The notes beneath the pieces are model-generated. The model did no database searches. It was not told the origin of the DNA and worked only from the letters and a program-made list of their open reading frames with translations. From Lewinellaceae bacterium (lineage in GTDB: Bacteria; Bacteroidota; Bacteroidia; Chitinophagales; Saprospiraceae), in contig JACJXV010000031.1 of NCBI GenBank assembly GCA_020636445.1, positions 1 through 42,730 on the forward strand: a stretch of 42,730 nt of DNA, given 5' to 3'. Below are positions 16,395-24,441 of the stretch, in pieces. Each line of letters starts with the position of its first letter. The first letter of the stretch is position 1. The position numbers were made by a program, and so were the translations under genes.

Positions 16395-17522
16395 ATGAAG
16401 ATCCCATGGACATTAATCGCCATGCTGGTGCTGAGCACAGCTATGGCAAAAAACGAGGGCGTACACGCCCCGCCGGTAACCCCGGCTAATCATTACGAAG
16501 ACTATTGGTCTTCCCAAACGGAGGAAGTTGTCAAAGAGCGCTTAGGCCGACTCGACCTTCCGATGGAATTCACTACCGATCGCACCGTTCTTACCCGCAT
16601 CAAGCAGTACGTTACCTTAGGTAAAGTTGAGACCGAAGCCATTCTGGGCCGTACCGAATTGTTTTTCCCGATTTTTGAACAGTACCTGCGGAAGTACAAT
16701 CTTCCTGAAGAATTGAAGTACCTACCGATGATTGAGTCCGGCCTGGATGCTACCGCCCGTTCGGGGGCTGGTGCTGTCGGAACCTGGCAATTAATGTCGA
16801 TTACAGCCCGGCACTTTGACCTGGCTGTCAATGGCTACATCGATGAACGTCTTGATGTTTATCGTTCTACGGAGGCAGCTGCCAAACTGCTGCGGTATTT
16901 GTATGATCAGTTTGGCGATTGGTCATTAGTCCTGGTTGCCTACAACAGCGGCCCGGGTAAAGTACAATCGGCTATCAGGTCAGCAAATTCTTCCAGCTAC
17001 GCCCGCGTCAAGAATTACTTACCCCGGGAAACCCAGGTTTACGTTCCGGCCTACGTTGCTGCTGCTTATATCGCCAAATACCACCGGCAACATCAGTTGA
17101 TTCCCCGCAAACCCAAGTATGCTCGGGAAGGGGTTCGCACACTGCGGGTATACAAGCAATTGTCCTTCCTGGAAATTGCCCGCGTTACCGGTATGTCTGC
17201 TACGGATATAGCTCAGCTAAATCCGGCATTCCGCCAGAAATTGATTCCGCGTTCTCAACAGGGATACTTCCTGCGCCTACCGGAATCTGCAATGAGTGCC
17301 TTGCGCAAGCATCTGAATGCTGATAAAATTGATGCTGTTGCTGGCCTGATGCGGACTACTTATCTGGTATCTAAGGGGGATAACCTGGAAAAAATAGCAC
17401 AGTTGTTTCAAACCACACCTAAGCAGATTATGGAGTGGAATAACCTGCACGCTACTGAGGTGGTCGTGAGCCAGGAATTACAGCTGTTCTTGCCCAAATC
17501 ATTCTTCCTGAACCGCGTATAA
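16395..17522 (+). CDS. Lytic murein transglycosylase with LysM domain (MltD-like)
   Basis: 375 residues with an N-terminal signal peptide (about residues 1-18). The SLT domain carries the catalytic Glu114 in MIESGLD and the usual SGAGAVGTWQLM, followed by the VAYNSGPGKV motif. It cleaves the glycan between MurNAc and GlcNAc, forming 1,6-anhydro ends. A LysM module near the C-terminus (TYLVSKGDNLEKIAQLF ... IMEWNNL) binds peptidoglycan; a weaker LysM-like stretch (residues about 245-295, RVYKQLSFLEIARVTGM) precedes it. It is monocistronic with its own promoter and a terminator. Confidence 0.93.
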   Translation: MKIPWTLIAMLVLSTAMAKNEGVHAPPVTPANHYEDYWSSQTEEVVKERLGRLDLPMEFTTDRTVLTRIKQYVTLGKVETEAILGRTELFFPIFEQYLRKYNLPEELKYLPMIESGLDATARSGAGAVGTWQLMSITARHFDLAVNGYIDERLDVYRSTEAAAKLLRYLYDQFGDWSLVLVAYNSGPGKVQSAIRSANSSSYARVKNYLPRETQVYVPAYVAAAYIAKYHRQHQLIPRKPKYAREGVRTLRVYKQLSFLEIARVTGMSATDIAQLNPAFRQKLIPRSQQGYFLRLPESAMSALRKHLNADKIDAVAGLMRTTYLVSKGDNLEKIAQLFQTTPKQIMEWNNLHATEVVVSQELQLFLPKSFFLNRV

Positions 17523-17562
17523 TTTCTTACTGACAGAACATTTACACGCCTAATAAAGTACC

Positions 17563-17606
17563 AGCGGGGCATCCACAAAATCATGTGGGTGCCCCGCTTG
17601 GCTTTT
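17563..17606. terminator. Hairpin terminator between convergent genes
   Basis: AGCGGGGCA (17563-17571) pairs with TGCCCCGCT (17590-17598), and an inner CCACA/TGTGG pairing extends the stem. A short T-rich tail follows on the plus strand. It probably serves the transglycosylase gene and the convergent minus-strand gene. Confidence 0.75.
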
Positions 17607-17625
17607 ATGAACCGATCTTGCTTGT

Positions 17626-18186
17626 TCAGGGTAAATTTAACTGCGCAAGTGGATGCTCAAGATCCCGCAGTAACGCTTCCTGCTTAGCAGATAACGTATG
17701 TGTTGAATCGGATTGTAATAATCGCAATTCCTCCCGGGCCAGGGCTTGTTGCTTAAGCCCCAGATGGCTCATAACCATCAACCACTCCGCTTCGTATCGA
17801 ACCTTGCCATTTCTGAGGGCAAGCAGCGTTTGCGCAACCTCCTGAGCTTCATTGTATTTTTGCTGGCGCAAATAAGTATAACCCAAGAGAATTTGGGCTT
17901 TGCCGTAAGCTGGTCCATCGCTGGGGGAAACGGTAATTAATAATTCAACCGCTTGCGAAAACTGACCACCCTCGTACGCGGAAAAAGCATTGGTAATACG
18001 GGTAGATGCGGTACTGCCTGCCTGTACACTACTAAAATCAGGGTCCACAAAGTGGTGTTTCACCAGCGCTGCACTCCCATAATGACTAGCAGCCCACCAC
18101 CAGACAAACCCGGCAGTCAGCACCAGCAGCAATACCCCAACCACCAGAGGCAGGAAGCGGCGGGAAAATCGGCTAGTAGTTTGCAT
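17626..18186 (-). CDS. Membrane-anchored TPR-like protein of unknown function
   Basis: 186 residues from the ATG at 18186; a TTG 16 codons upstream is less likely. One transmembrane helix (about residues 14-34, LPLVVGVLLLVLTAGFVWWW) is followed by helical repeats that look like tetratricopeptide repeats (NAFSAYEGGQFSQAVELLI; KAQILLGYTYLRQQKYNEA). This suggests a scaffold role in the periplasm. It lies downstream of proS on the same strand with a 175-base gap. Confidence 0.75.
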   Translation of the reverse strand: MQTTSRFSRRFLPLVVGVLLLVLTAGFVWWWAASHYGSAALVKHHFVDPDFSSVQAGSTASTRITNAFSAYEGGQFSQAVELLITVSPSDGPAYGKAQILLGYTYLRQQKYNEAQEVAQTLLALRNGKVRYEAEWLMVMSHLGLKQQALAREELRLLQSDSTHTLSAKQEALLRDLEHPLAQLNLP

Positions 18187-18361
18187 AAAACAACGAGGTT
18201 GAGATTGAACAACCAGAATGCCCAGATAACCCAACGACTAAGCGCATGCGGGTTTTTCATGGTTCGCGATGGCCAGCAAATTAATGGAACCCCAACACCC
18301 TCCAAAGGCAAAGGCTACCATCGCTGGTACGCCCCTTGCAGGTTTATTGTTTTTTACTTTC

Positions 18362-19831
18362 CTAGTAAGCCTTGGCAAAGAGTACCCGTTGGGCACTAGG
18401 CTTACCCGTAAGAATGCAGGTTCCTGATTCCACCTCACCATCCAGTGGAATACAGCGGATCGTTGCTTTCGTTAGTTCCTTAATCTTAAGCTCGGTTTCC
18501 GTAGTTCCATCCCAGTGTGCGGAGATGAATCCCGGGATGTCCGTTTCCAGGATGGCCTTAAAGTCGTCGAACGTATCCACGCGGGTTGTTTTCTCCGCCC
18601 GGAACCTGGCAGCCCGGTCAAACAGGTTTTGCTGAATATCTTCCAGTAACTGGGCAACATACTCTGCAATCCCCGCCAGTGGAACAGCTTTCTTTTCTTT
18701 TGTATCCCGGCGCGCTACTTCTACCTGGCCGGCTTCTAAATCGCGCAGCCCCAATCCGAGTCTCACCGGAACCCCCCGCATTTCATGTTCGGCAAATTTA
18801 AAGCCAGGGCGGTTTTTCTCATCCGTATCATAGCTAACGCGAATTCCCTGGGCGCGCAGCGCCTTCATGATTTTTTCTGCTTCTTCATTGATCTGAGCAG
18901 CAGGTTTAGGAATCGGTACAATGACTACCTGCGTTGGCGCAAGACGAGGAGGTAAAACCAAGCCGTCGTCATCGGAGTGCGTCATGATCAGCCCACCAAT
19001 CAATCGCGTGGAAACGCCCCAGGATGTTGCCCAGACGTATTCCTGCTGGTTATCTTCCGTCAGAAATTTAACATCAAACGCTTTAGCGAAATTTTGACCC
19101 AGAAAATGGGAAGTACCAGCCTGCAGGGCTTTACCATCCTGCATTAACGCTTCAATACAATAGGTGTCCTCCGCTCCCGCAAATCGTTCGTGAGCCGTTT
19201 TTAAGCCTTTGATGACCGGGGTGGCCATGTATTCTTCCGCAAAACGAGCGTAAACATCCAGCATCTGGCGGGTTTCCGCAATGGCCTCCTCGCGGGTAGC
19301 ATGTGCCGTATGGCCTTCCTGCCAGAGAAATTCTGCCGTCCGCAAAAACAGGCGGGTCCGCATTTCCCAGCGTACTACGTTGGCCCACTGATTAATCAAC
19401 AGGGGCAAATCACGGTAAGAATTTATCCAGTCCCGGTAGGTATTCCAAATAATCGTTTCTGAGGTAGGGCGGATAATCAGTTCTTCCTCCAGCTTTGACG
19501 CAGGATCAACGACCACACCACTACCATCCGGGGCATTCATCAGCCGGTGGTGCGTAACGACGGCGCACTCTTTAGCAAACCCTTCCACGTGCTGAGCTTC
19601 CCGACTAAGGAAACTTTTGGGAATAAACAAGGGGAAATAGGCATTGACGTGCCCCGTTTCCTTAAACATTCGATCGAGCTGATCGCGCATGTTTTCCCAA
19701 ATGGCATAACCATAGGGCTTAATCACCATACACCCCCGTACGGCGGAGTTGTCGGCCAAATTAGCTTTCTTGACAATATCAATGTACCATTGGGAATAAT
19801 CGTCGGTACGCGCTGTAATTTCCTTTGCCAT
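18362..19831 (-). CDS. proS: Prolyl-tRNA synthetase, short (archaeal/eukaryotic-like) type
   Basis: 489 residues. It charges tRNA-Pro with proline. Class II motifs are present: FPLFIPKSFL and IRPTSETIIW (motif 2 region), FLWQEGHTAH, and GTSHFLGQNF. The bacterial-type editing domain inserted between motifs 2 and 3 is absent, and an archaeal-like C-terminal zinc-domain remnant ends in AKAY. This short form is common in Bacteroidota. It is essential, and probably expressed from the -7 box at 19971. Confidence 0.95.
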   Translation of the reverse strand: MAKEITARTDDYSQWYIDIVKKANLADNSAVRGCMVIKPYGYAIWENMRDQLDRMFKETGHVNAYFPLFIPKSFLSREAQHVEGFAKECAVVTHHRLMNAPDGSGVVVDPASKLEEELIIRPTSETIIWNTYRDWINSYRDLPLLINQWANVVRWEMRTRLFLRTAEFLWQEGHTAHATREEAIAETRQMLDVYARFAEEYMATPVIKGLKTAHERFAGAEDTYCIEALMQDGKALQAGTSHFLGQNFAKAFDVKFLTEDNQQEYVWATSWGVSTRLIGGLIMTHSDDDGLVLPPRLAPTQVVIVPIPKPAAQINEEAEKIMKALRAQGIRVSYDTDEKNRPGFKFAEHEMRGVPVRLGLGLRDLEAGQVEVARRDTKEKKAVPLAGIAEYVAQLLEDIQQNLFDRAARFRAEKTTRVDTFDDFKAILETDIPGFISAHWDGTTETELKIKELTKATIRCIPLDGEVESGTCILTGKPSAQRVLFAKAY

Positions 19832-20209
19832 GGGTTTTTAGTCCTGTCTTTATACGTTATCTTATCGTAGTTATTTGACTTTCCGCAACTTCCAGCGGTT
19901 GGTTTTTCCTCATGCCCTGCAGATCATGCAAAAAAACCGTACCTTATACCTGTTTCGTTTGCGGTGCTGGCAAAGATACGCTTTTCGGCAAAAGTGCCGG
20001 AAATCGGGCCCTTTTTTCGTGCTCCCGCCGCCAGGAATGGTTGAAATCACATTTTAACAGTTGTTAAGGCCCGTATTTGACCCTTTTTAACTTACCTAAG
20101 TACTGGTTTATCATTCCTTTAACAACCGTGGTGGCACAAAAGTGCTACCTTAGTTGTTGTAAAGTTAGCAGTGCATTGTTTACTCCTTAATATTTTAAAC
20201 CGCTACATC
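19832..20209. other. Intergenic region between divergent proS and the low-complexity secreted protein gene
   Basis: About 380 bases. It holds a proS -7 box on the minus strand and a weaker TACCTTAG at 20146 that may serve the plus-strand gene (one mismatch to TAnnTTTG). No RNA gene or clear hairpin was seen. Confidence 0.5.
19971..19978 (-). promoter_or_regulatory. -7 box TATCTTTG of the proS promoter
   Basis: The plus strand reads CAAAGATA, i.e. TATCTTTG on the minus strand, an exact consensus -7 box about 140 bases upstream of proS. No convincing upstream TTTG at the usual spacing was found. Confidence 0.45.
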
Positions 20210-21670
20210 ATGAAATGGAAAGCGATACTTTGGATGGCCGTTATGATGCTGGTTAGCAGCTCCGGGTTGCTCGCGCAGTACGACGACGTCTATTATAACC
20301 CCGATCGCGATAATGATTACTACCGCAACAACCAGAATCAGCAACGCTATGATCGTGTTGACCGGTATGATCAGGATGAGTACGCGTATCTCGATGATGA
20401 ATACGATTACTACAACGATTACGATTTTTATTACACTTCTCGTATCCGCCGTTTTCACCGGCCTTACTATGGGTTCAATTTCTTTGACCCCGTGTATATC
20501 GATGCGATGTATTATGATCCTCTCTGGCGCCCCGGTGTCACAGTGCTGATCTATGACGATATGTACGCCTTCCGCGGTGCATCGCGCTGGAACCGGTGGA
20601 ACCGCTTTAACTCCTGGGGCTTCAATGACCCCTGGGGCCCAAGTTGGGGCGGCGGAGCCTGGGGCTCTTCCTGGGTAAGCTTTGGCTGGACCTCCGGCTG
20701 GGGGGGCTTCAACAATTGGGGTTTCAACAATTGGGGTTTCAATAACTGGGGCTGGAACAGCTGGAACCGCTTCAACCGCTTTAATTCCTGGGGACTTTAT
20801 CCTGGATTTTATTATGCTGGTGGTGCCTTCTGCCCGCCATCCTGGGGTGCTGGTTATTCCTACAATACCCCCATTAATGTGGTGGATAACAATTATTCCT
20901 ACGGCCCTCGCCGGGGAGGTAGCTCAGTAGGCCCAAGTACCGGTGGCCGTCTGGGTGGTAATACCGTAACACCTCCGGGGCGTATTCCTTCCGTCGAAGA
21001 TTCCCGCACGATCCCTGGCGCTGGTCGCTATCCAGCTTCCGATCGTACCCGAATTCCTTCAACCGGCAGTGACCGGAATACCGTTACTACGCCTAACCGC
21101 GACATAGACCGCCGGACGGTTCCAGCAACGGAGGACAGATACGCACCACGCACCGATGACCGCGCACAGCCAAGAACCGAGCCGCGGGCTATCGACAACA
21201 ATACCCGGTCTACGCTACCGCCACGGACGATTCCGCAATCCAACGAACGGATTCAACCCCGTAACACGGGTAGCAGCGGAACTACACGCTCTACTGACGA
21301 CAGTCGCTATTTGCCCCGCTCGTCAAATAATAGCAGCAACCGGGAGATTAGCCCTAGCAATACCCAAACGCGTCCGACGTACGACCGCTACCGGCCAAGT
21401 AGCTCCAGCCGTACCCGCCCGTCCAGCACGTCGCCGTCGATTGATCGCAACCGGAGCATTTCTCCTTCCTCGAACCCTCGGTATACGCCCTCCACACGGA
21501 GTTCCTCGCCGAGCAGTATTCAGCGGAGCACACCTAGCCGGAGTTCCTCCGGAAGCAGTGTCAGCCCCAGCCGCAGCAGTGGTTCTTCCTCTTCGGGAAG
21601 CCGCAGCAGCAGCTCTTCCTCTTCGTCAGGGGGGCGTTCTTCGTCGGGAAGCCGGGGAAGCAACAATTAG
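20210..21670 (+). CDS. Secreted low-complexity protein, Trp/Gly/Asn-rich then Ser/Arg/Thr-rich
   Basis: 486 residues from the ATG at 20210, with a signal peptide (MKWKAILWMAVMMLVSSSGLLAQ). Residues about 24-80 are rich in Asp, Tyr, Asn and Arg. Residues about 130-205 are rich in Trp, Gly, Phe and Asn with three tandem FNNWG units. The last 220 residues are disordered and dominated by Ser, Arg, Pro and Thr (RSSSPSSI, GSSSSGSRSSSSSSSS). It is probably a surface or extracellular protein; related Bacteroidota proteins are usually annotated only as hypothetical. The composition makes homology-based functions unreliable. Confidence 0.8.
   Translation: MKWKAILWMAVMMLVSSSGLLAQYDDVYYNPDRDNDYYRNNQNQQRYDRVDRYDQDEYAYLDDEYDYYNDYDFYYTSRIRRFHRPYYGFNFFDPVYIDAMYYDPLWRPGVTVLIYDDMYAFRGASRWNRWNRFNSWGFNDPWGPSWGGGAWGSSWVSFGWTSGWGGFNNWGFNNWGFNNWGWNSWNRFNRFNSWGLYPGFYYAGGAFCPPSWGAGYSYNTPINVVDNNYSYGPRRGGSSVGPSTGGRLGGNTVTPPGRIPSVEDSRTIPGAGRYPASDRTRIPSTGSDRNTVTTPNRDIDRRTVPATEDRYAPRTDDRAQPRTEPRAIDNNTRSTLPPRTIPQSNERIQPRNTGSSGTTRSTDDSRYLPRSSNNSSNREISPSNTQTRPTYDRYRPSSSSRTRPSSTSPSIDRNRSISPSSNPRYTPSTRSSSPSSIQRSTPSRSSSGSSVSPSRSSGSSSSGSRSSSSSSSSGGRSSSGSRGSNN
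20708..20752 (+). repeat. Three tandem 15-base units encoding FNNWG
   Basis: Units at 20708, 20723 and 20738. The first two are identical and the third differs at synonymous positions. It lies inside the low-complexity protein gene. Confidence 0.85.
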
Positions 21671-21705
21671 GAGTAAACACTAGTTATTATAAAGCTTAGC
21701 GGGAG

Positions 21706-21748
21706 AGCGGGTGGAGTGCTGGAAACTGTATTCCACCCGCTTCTTTTT
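21706..21748 (+). terminator. Rho-independent terminator
   Basis: AGCGGGTGGA (21706-21715) pairs with TCCACCCGCT (21732-21741), then TCTTTTT. It lies between two genes and overlaps an in-frame GTG at 21711, which excludes that start for the next gene. Confidence 0.88.
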
Positions 21749-21758
21749 GCCCAATACG

Positions 21759-23264
21759 ATGAAGATGAAACGACACAATTTTCTTAATCCTCGGTATGTA
21801 TTACTTACCCTTTTCGCCCTGGCAACTGCCTGGTCGCTGGGTGCCCAGAATATCAGCGATGTCTTGCGCTATAGCGTTTGGGAATATGGCGGAACGGCTC
21901 GTTTTGTAGCTACCGGAAGCTCGATGAGTGCCCTGGGTGCCGACCTGAGTGTCAGCAGCACCAACCCGGCGGGCATTGGCCTTTTTCGGCGCTCGGAATA
22001 TTCCCTCACCCCGGCCCTGCTGATTACCAATGCCCAATCCAGACTGCTTAACGACCCCAATCGCCCCTTGGAAAAGGCCGACCGTGGCGTATTTAACGTA
22101 CATAACTTCGGGATGGTTTTCACCTCCCAACCCCTCAGTCCGAAATGGAAGCAAATGAATTTCGGAATAACTATTAACCACCTGGCTAACCTCAACCGCG
22201 ATTTTAGGTTTGTTGGCCAGTCGGCAGGCTCCCTCACCCAGCGATTCCAGGAAGTTGCCAATGGCGGGGCGGGCCTCAATGATTACGAAACGGGGCTGGC
22301 CAGTGACGCTGGCGCACTCTATGATATTGATGAGAATGGCATTTTTGATATTGACTACGAACTTACCCCGGAAGCGGCCCTCCAGCGGGAACAAACCGCC
22401 ACGGCACAGGGTTCCATGAGCGAATTAGCCTTTTCTTTTGGCGCTAATTATGATGAGAAAGTCATTTTTGGGGTTACCATAGGGGTTCCCTTTGTCAACT
22501 ATGTTACCAGTAAAACGTATGCGGAAACGGATCCCGGAGCGGCGCCTGGCAATGTTCCTTATTTCACGGATCTGCGCTACGAAGAGGATCTGACCACCAC
22601 CGGCGGCGGCGTAAATGCCAAGGTTGGCGTCATTATCCGCCCCCAGCAGGCTATTCGTGTTGGGTTGGCCGTACACACCCCGACGAATATCACCCTCACC
22701 GATGATTATACGACCCGGCTCATTTATAATTACTTTGAAAATGAAGATGAAACCGGCTCTTTTTTGGGTAATTCAGGAGATCGCAGCGGCAGTTTTGAGT
22801 ATAAGCTTAGAACTCCCTGGCGTTACTTCGGCAGCCTGGGCTTAATCTTTGGGAAAAGAGGCTTCTTAACCGGGGAAGTAGAATACGTCGATTTCCGGCA
22901 GGCTAATTTTAACTTCCAGGGATTTACGGCCGATGAGGCTGATGCCAACCAGGAAATCAAAGACCTGCTCCAGTCAACGGTAAATATTCGCCTGGGAGCC
23001 GAAGTAGTTGCCCGGGAAAAATTCCGCTTCCGGGCCGGGTTAGGCATCAATCCTTCCCCCTTCCAGGGTGATGAGAACCTGCGCTACGTTTACAGCGCCG
23101 GCGCGGGCATCCGCGGTCAATCAGCTTATGTTGACTTAGCTTACCGCCGTAGTTCCGAGGATGAATTCTACTACCCCTACAGCACCACCGATGCCCCGCT
23201 GCAGGAAGTACAAAATACCTTCCGCCGGCAGGGGCTGGTACTCACGGTAGGAATGAAGTTTTGA
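21759..23264 (+). CDS. Outer membrane beta-barrel protein, OmpP1/FadL-like
   Basis: 501 residues from the ATG at 21759 (a second ATG at 21765); the upstream GTG lies in a terminator stem. The signal peptide ends near SLGAQ. The N-terminal region (VWEYGGTARFVATGSSMSALG, DLSVSSTNPAGIG) is the typical start of Bacteroidota FadL-like barrels, which move hydrophobic compounds across the outer membrane. Amphipathic strands with aromatic girdles run throughout, and the protein ends in Phe (LTVGMKF), the outer-membrane insertion signal. No partner gene suggests the substrate. Confidence 0.85.
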   Translation: MKMKRHNFLNPRYVLLTLFALATAWSLGAQNISDVLRYSVWEYGGTARFVATGSSMSALGADLSVSSTNPAGIGLFRRSEYSLTPALLITNAQSRLLNDPNRPLEKADRGVFNVHNFGMVFTSQPLSPKWKQMNFGITINHLANLNRDFRFVGQSAGSLTQRFQEVANGGAGLNDYETGLASDAGALYDIDENGIFDIDYELTPEAALQREQTATAQGSMSELAFSFGANYDEKVIFGVTIGVPFVNYVTSKTYAETDPGAAPGNVPYFTDLRYEEDLTTTGGGVNAKVGVIIRPQQAIRVGLAVHTPTNITLTDDYTTRLIYNYFENEDETGSFLGNSGDRSGSFEYKLRTPWRYFGSLGLIFGKRGFLTGEVEYVDFRQANFNFQGFTADEADANQEIKDLLQSTVNIRLGAEVVAREKFRFRAGLGINPSPFQGDENLRYVYSAGAGIRGQSAYVDLAYRRSSEDEFYYPYSTTDAPLQEVQNTFRRQGLVLTVGMKF

Positions 23265-23292
23265 CATGAACCCATCGGGTTTAATATCTTTG
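23260..23292 (+). promoter_or_regulatory. Consensus promoter overlapping the barrel-gene stop
   Basis: TTTG at 23260-23263 and TATCTTTG at 23285-23292 are 21 bases apart, a good fit to the Bacteroidota -33/-7 pair. The start of transcription would fall within the following hairpin terminator. Confidence 0.45.
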
Positions 23293-23327
23293 CCGGAGTA
23301 ATCGCGTGATTACTCCGGCATTTTTTT
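23292..23327 (+). terminator. Perfect 12-base-pair terminator at the island boundary
   Basis: GCCGGAGTAATC (23292-23303), loop GCGT, GATTACTCCGGC (23308-23319), then seven T. It ends the barrel gene and insulates the defence operon from upstream transcription. Confidence 0.92.
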
Positions 23328-23336
23328 ATTAGTGGA

Positions 23337-23382
23337 GGAATCTTTAACATATTGATCTTTCAAGTTCTCATTTAAAGATTCC
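23337..23382. repeat. Perfect 11-base inverted repeat upstream of the ssp-like operon
   Basis: GGAATCTTTAA at 23337-23347 and its exact reverse complement at 23372-23382, separated by 24 bases. It could be an operator pair, an RNA leader hairpin or a scar of the island edge. Confidence 0.55.
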
Positions 23383-23461
23383 GGTATTTAAACCCAAATG
23401 GAACTTATCTAAGTTAAAAGAGGCATTACAATTAAACGGATTTTAAAACATTTTCAGCGAT

Positions 23462-23486
23462 AAAAACAACAAATGTTGTCGTTTTT
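23462..23486. promoter_or_regulatory. AT-rich dyad, possible operator of the ssp-like operon
   Basis: AAAAACAACAA (23462-23472), a 3-base centre, then TTGTCGTTTTT (23476-23486), with one mismatch. It lies about 90 bases before the first gene. A regulator-binding site is inferred; no regulator gene is in the operon apart from the receiver protein. Confidence 0.4.
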
Positions 23487-23574
23487 GTTTAAATTAACCA
23501 CTACTCCCTGAATTGATGATTATTCTAATGAATTCTGAAAAACCAAGCAAATATCCCGCATAAATTTAGCATTG

Positions 23575-24441
23575 ATGGAATCAATATACGATGCGCTAAA
23601 ATTTTCAGGTCACGAAACTTTTCAATGTCGTCACCTATGGCTTAAAAAAGGATATGATTATGTCCTCCAAGGTAAAAGCTTTAATGCCGATGATGCAGTA
23701 CTTGAGCTAGGCGTTGGAAAAAACATGACTTCTTCCATTCGCCATTGGATGCGGGCTTTTAACATTTTAGAAGATGGAGACGAATTGACGAATTTTGCTC
23801 ATTGGCTGTTTTCAGAAACGGGAAAAGATCCCTATCTAGAAGACGATGCCAGCCTTTGGCTATTACATTACAATCTTGTAAGCAAAGGATATGCCACTTC
23901 TTATTCCTTGATTTTCAATGTACTTAGAAAAGAGCGTATTGAATTCAATAAAGATAGCTTCATCAAATTTGTTCAAAACAAGTTCGACACGCCGATTTCT
24001 ACAAACTCCATTGGAAATGACTTCGAGGTTTTCTTGAAGCTTTACGTCGGAACAGAATCTTCAAAGGACAATGAAGATGTAGTGGCTGGTATTCTTCCGG
24101 ATTTGAGGCTGGTAAGGGTGATTCATCGGGATAAACAACCAACCTTGTATCACATTGAAACCAACGAACGGGAAGATTTGCCGGAGGAAGTATTACTTTA
24201 TGGGATAATCACTAACCCTAGTATTGGGCTTTCAATCAGTTTGGATTCACTCGAAAGAGATTACAACAGCGTTGGTTCTATCTTCGCCATTAACAGGACA
24301 GGGCTGGTTCAGAAAATAGAAAACCTTTGCAACAGATATGATTTTTTAGTCTATAAAGACGATGCCGGTATCCGTGAATTGCAGTTCAAGTACAAACCAG
24401 AAGACCCCTACGAAATCCTAAATGACTATTATGGCCACTAA
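23575..24441 (+). CDS. sspB: DUF4007 family protein, SspB-like DNA nickase of a phosphorothioation system
   Basis: 288 residues from the ATG at 23575 (a TTG precedes it directly). It is DUF4007-like from the start: FSGHETFQCRHLWLKKGYD, LGVGKNMTSSIRHWMRA and FSETGKDPYLEDDASLWLLHY are the family hallmarks. As I recall, DUF4007 proteins are the SspB component of SspABCD systems. There SspB nicks DNA so that sulfur can replace a non-bridging backbone oxygen on one strand. The order SspB-ATPase-PP-loop protein here supports that. The next gene overlaps its end by 20 bases. Gene identity rests on motif recall and synteny, not a search. Confidence 0.78.
   Translation: MESIYDALKFSGHETFQCRHLWLKKGYDYVLQGKSFNADDAVLELGVGKNMTSSIRHWMRAFNILEDGDELTNFAHWLFSETGKDPYLEDDASLWLLHYNLVSKGYATSYSLIFNVLRKERIEFNKDSFIKFVQNKFDTPISTNSIGNDFEVFLKLYVGTESSKDNEDVVAGILPDLRLVRVIHRDKQPTLYHIETNEREDLPEEVLLYGIITNPSIGLSISLDSLERDYNSVGSIFAINRTGLVQKIENLCNRYDFLVYKDDAGIRELQFKYKPEDPYEILNDYYGH

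Larger units (their letters stand above)
23265..23574. other. Leader region of the defence operon
   Basis: About 310 bases, holding the terminator, the 11-base inverted repeat and the AT-rich dyad. Composition changes here from near-balanced to A+T-rich, which I take as the island edge. A weak -7-like TAAATTTA at 23561 would place transcription almost at the start codon. No RNA gene was recognised. Confidence 0.55.

Noticed and set aside
20708..20752. CRISPR-like tandem repeats
   Set aside because: The units are 15 bases, contiguous, in frame and encode FNNWG; there are no spacers.
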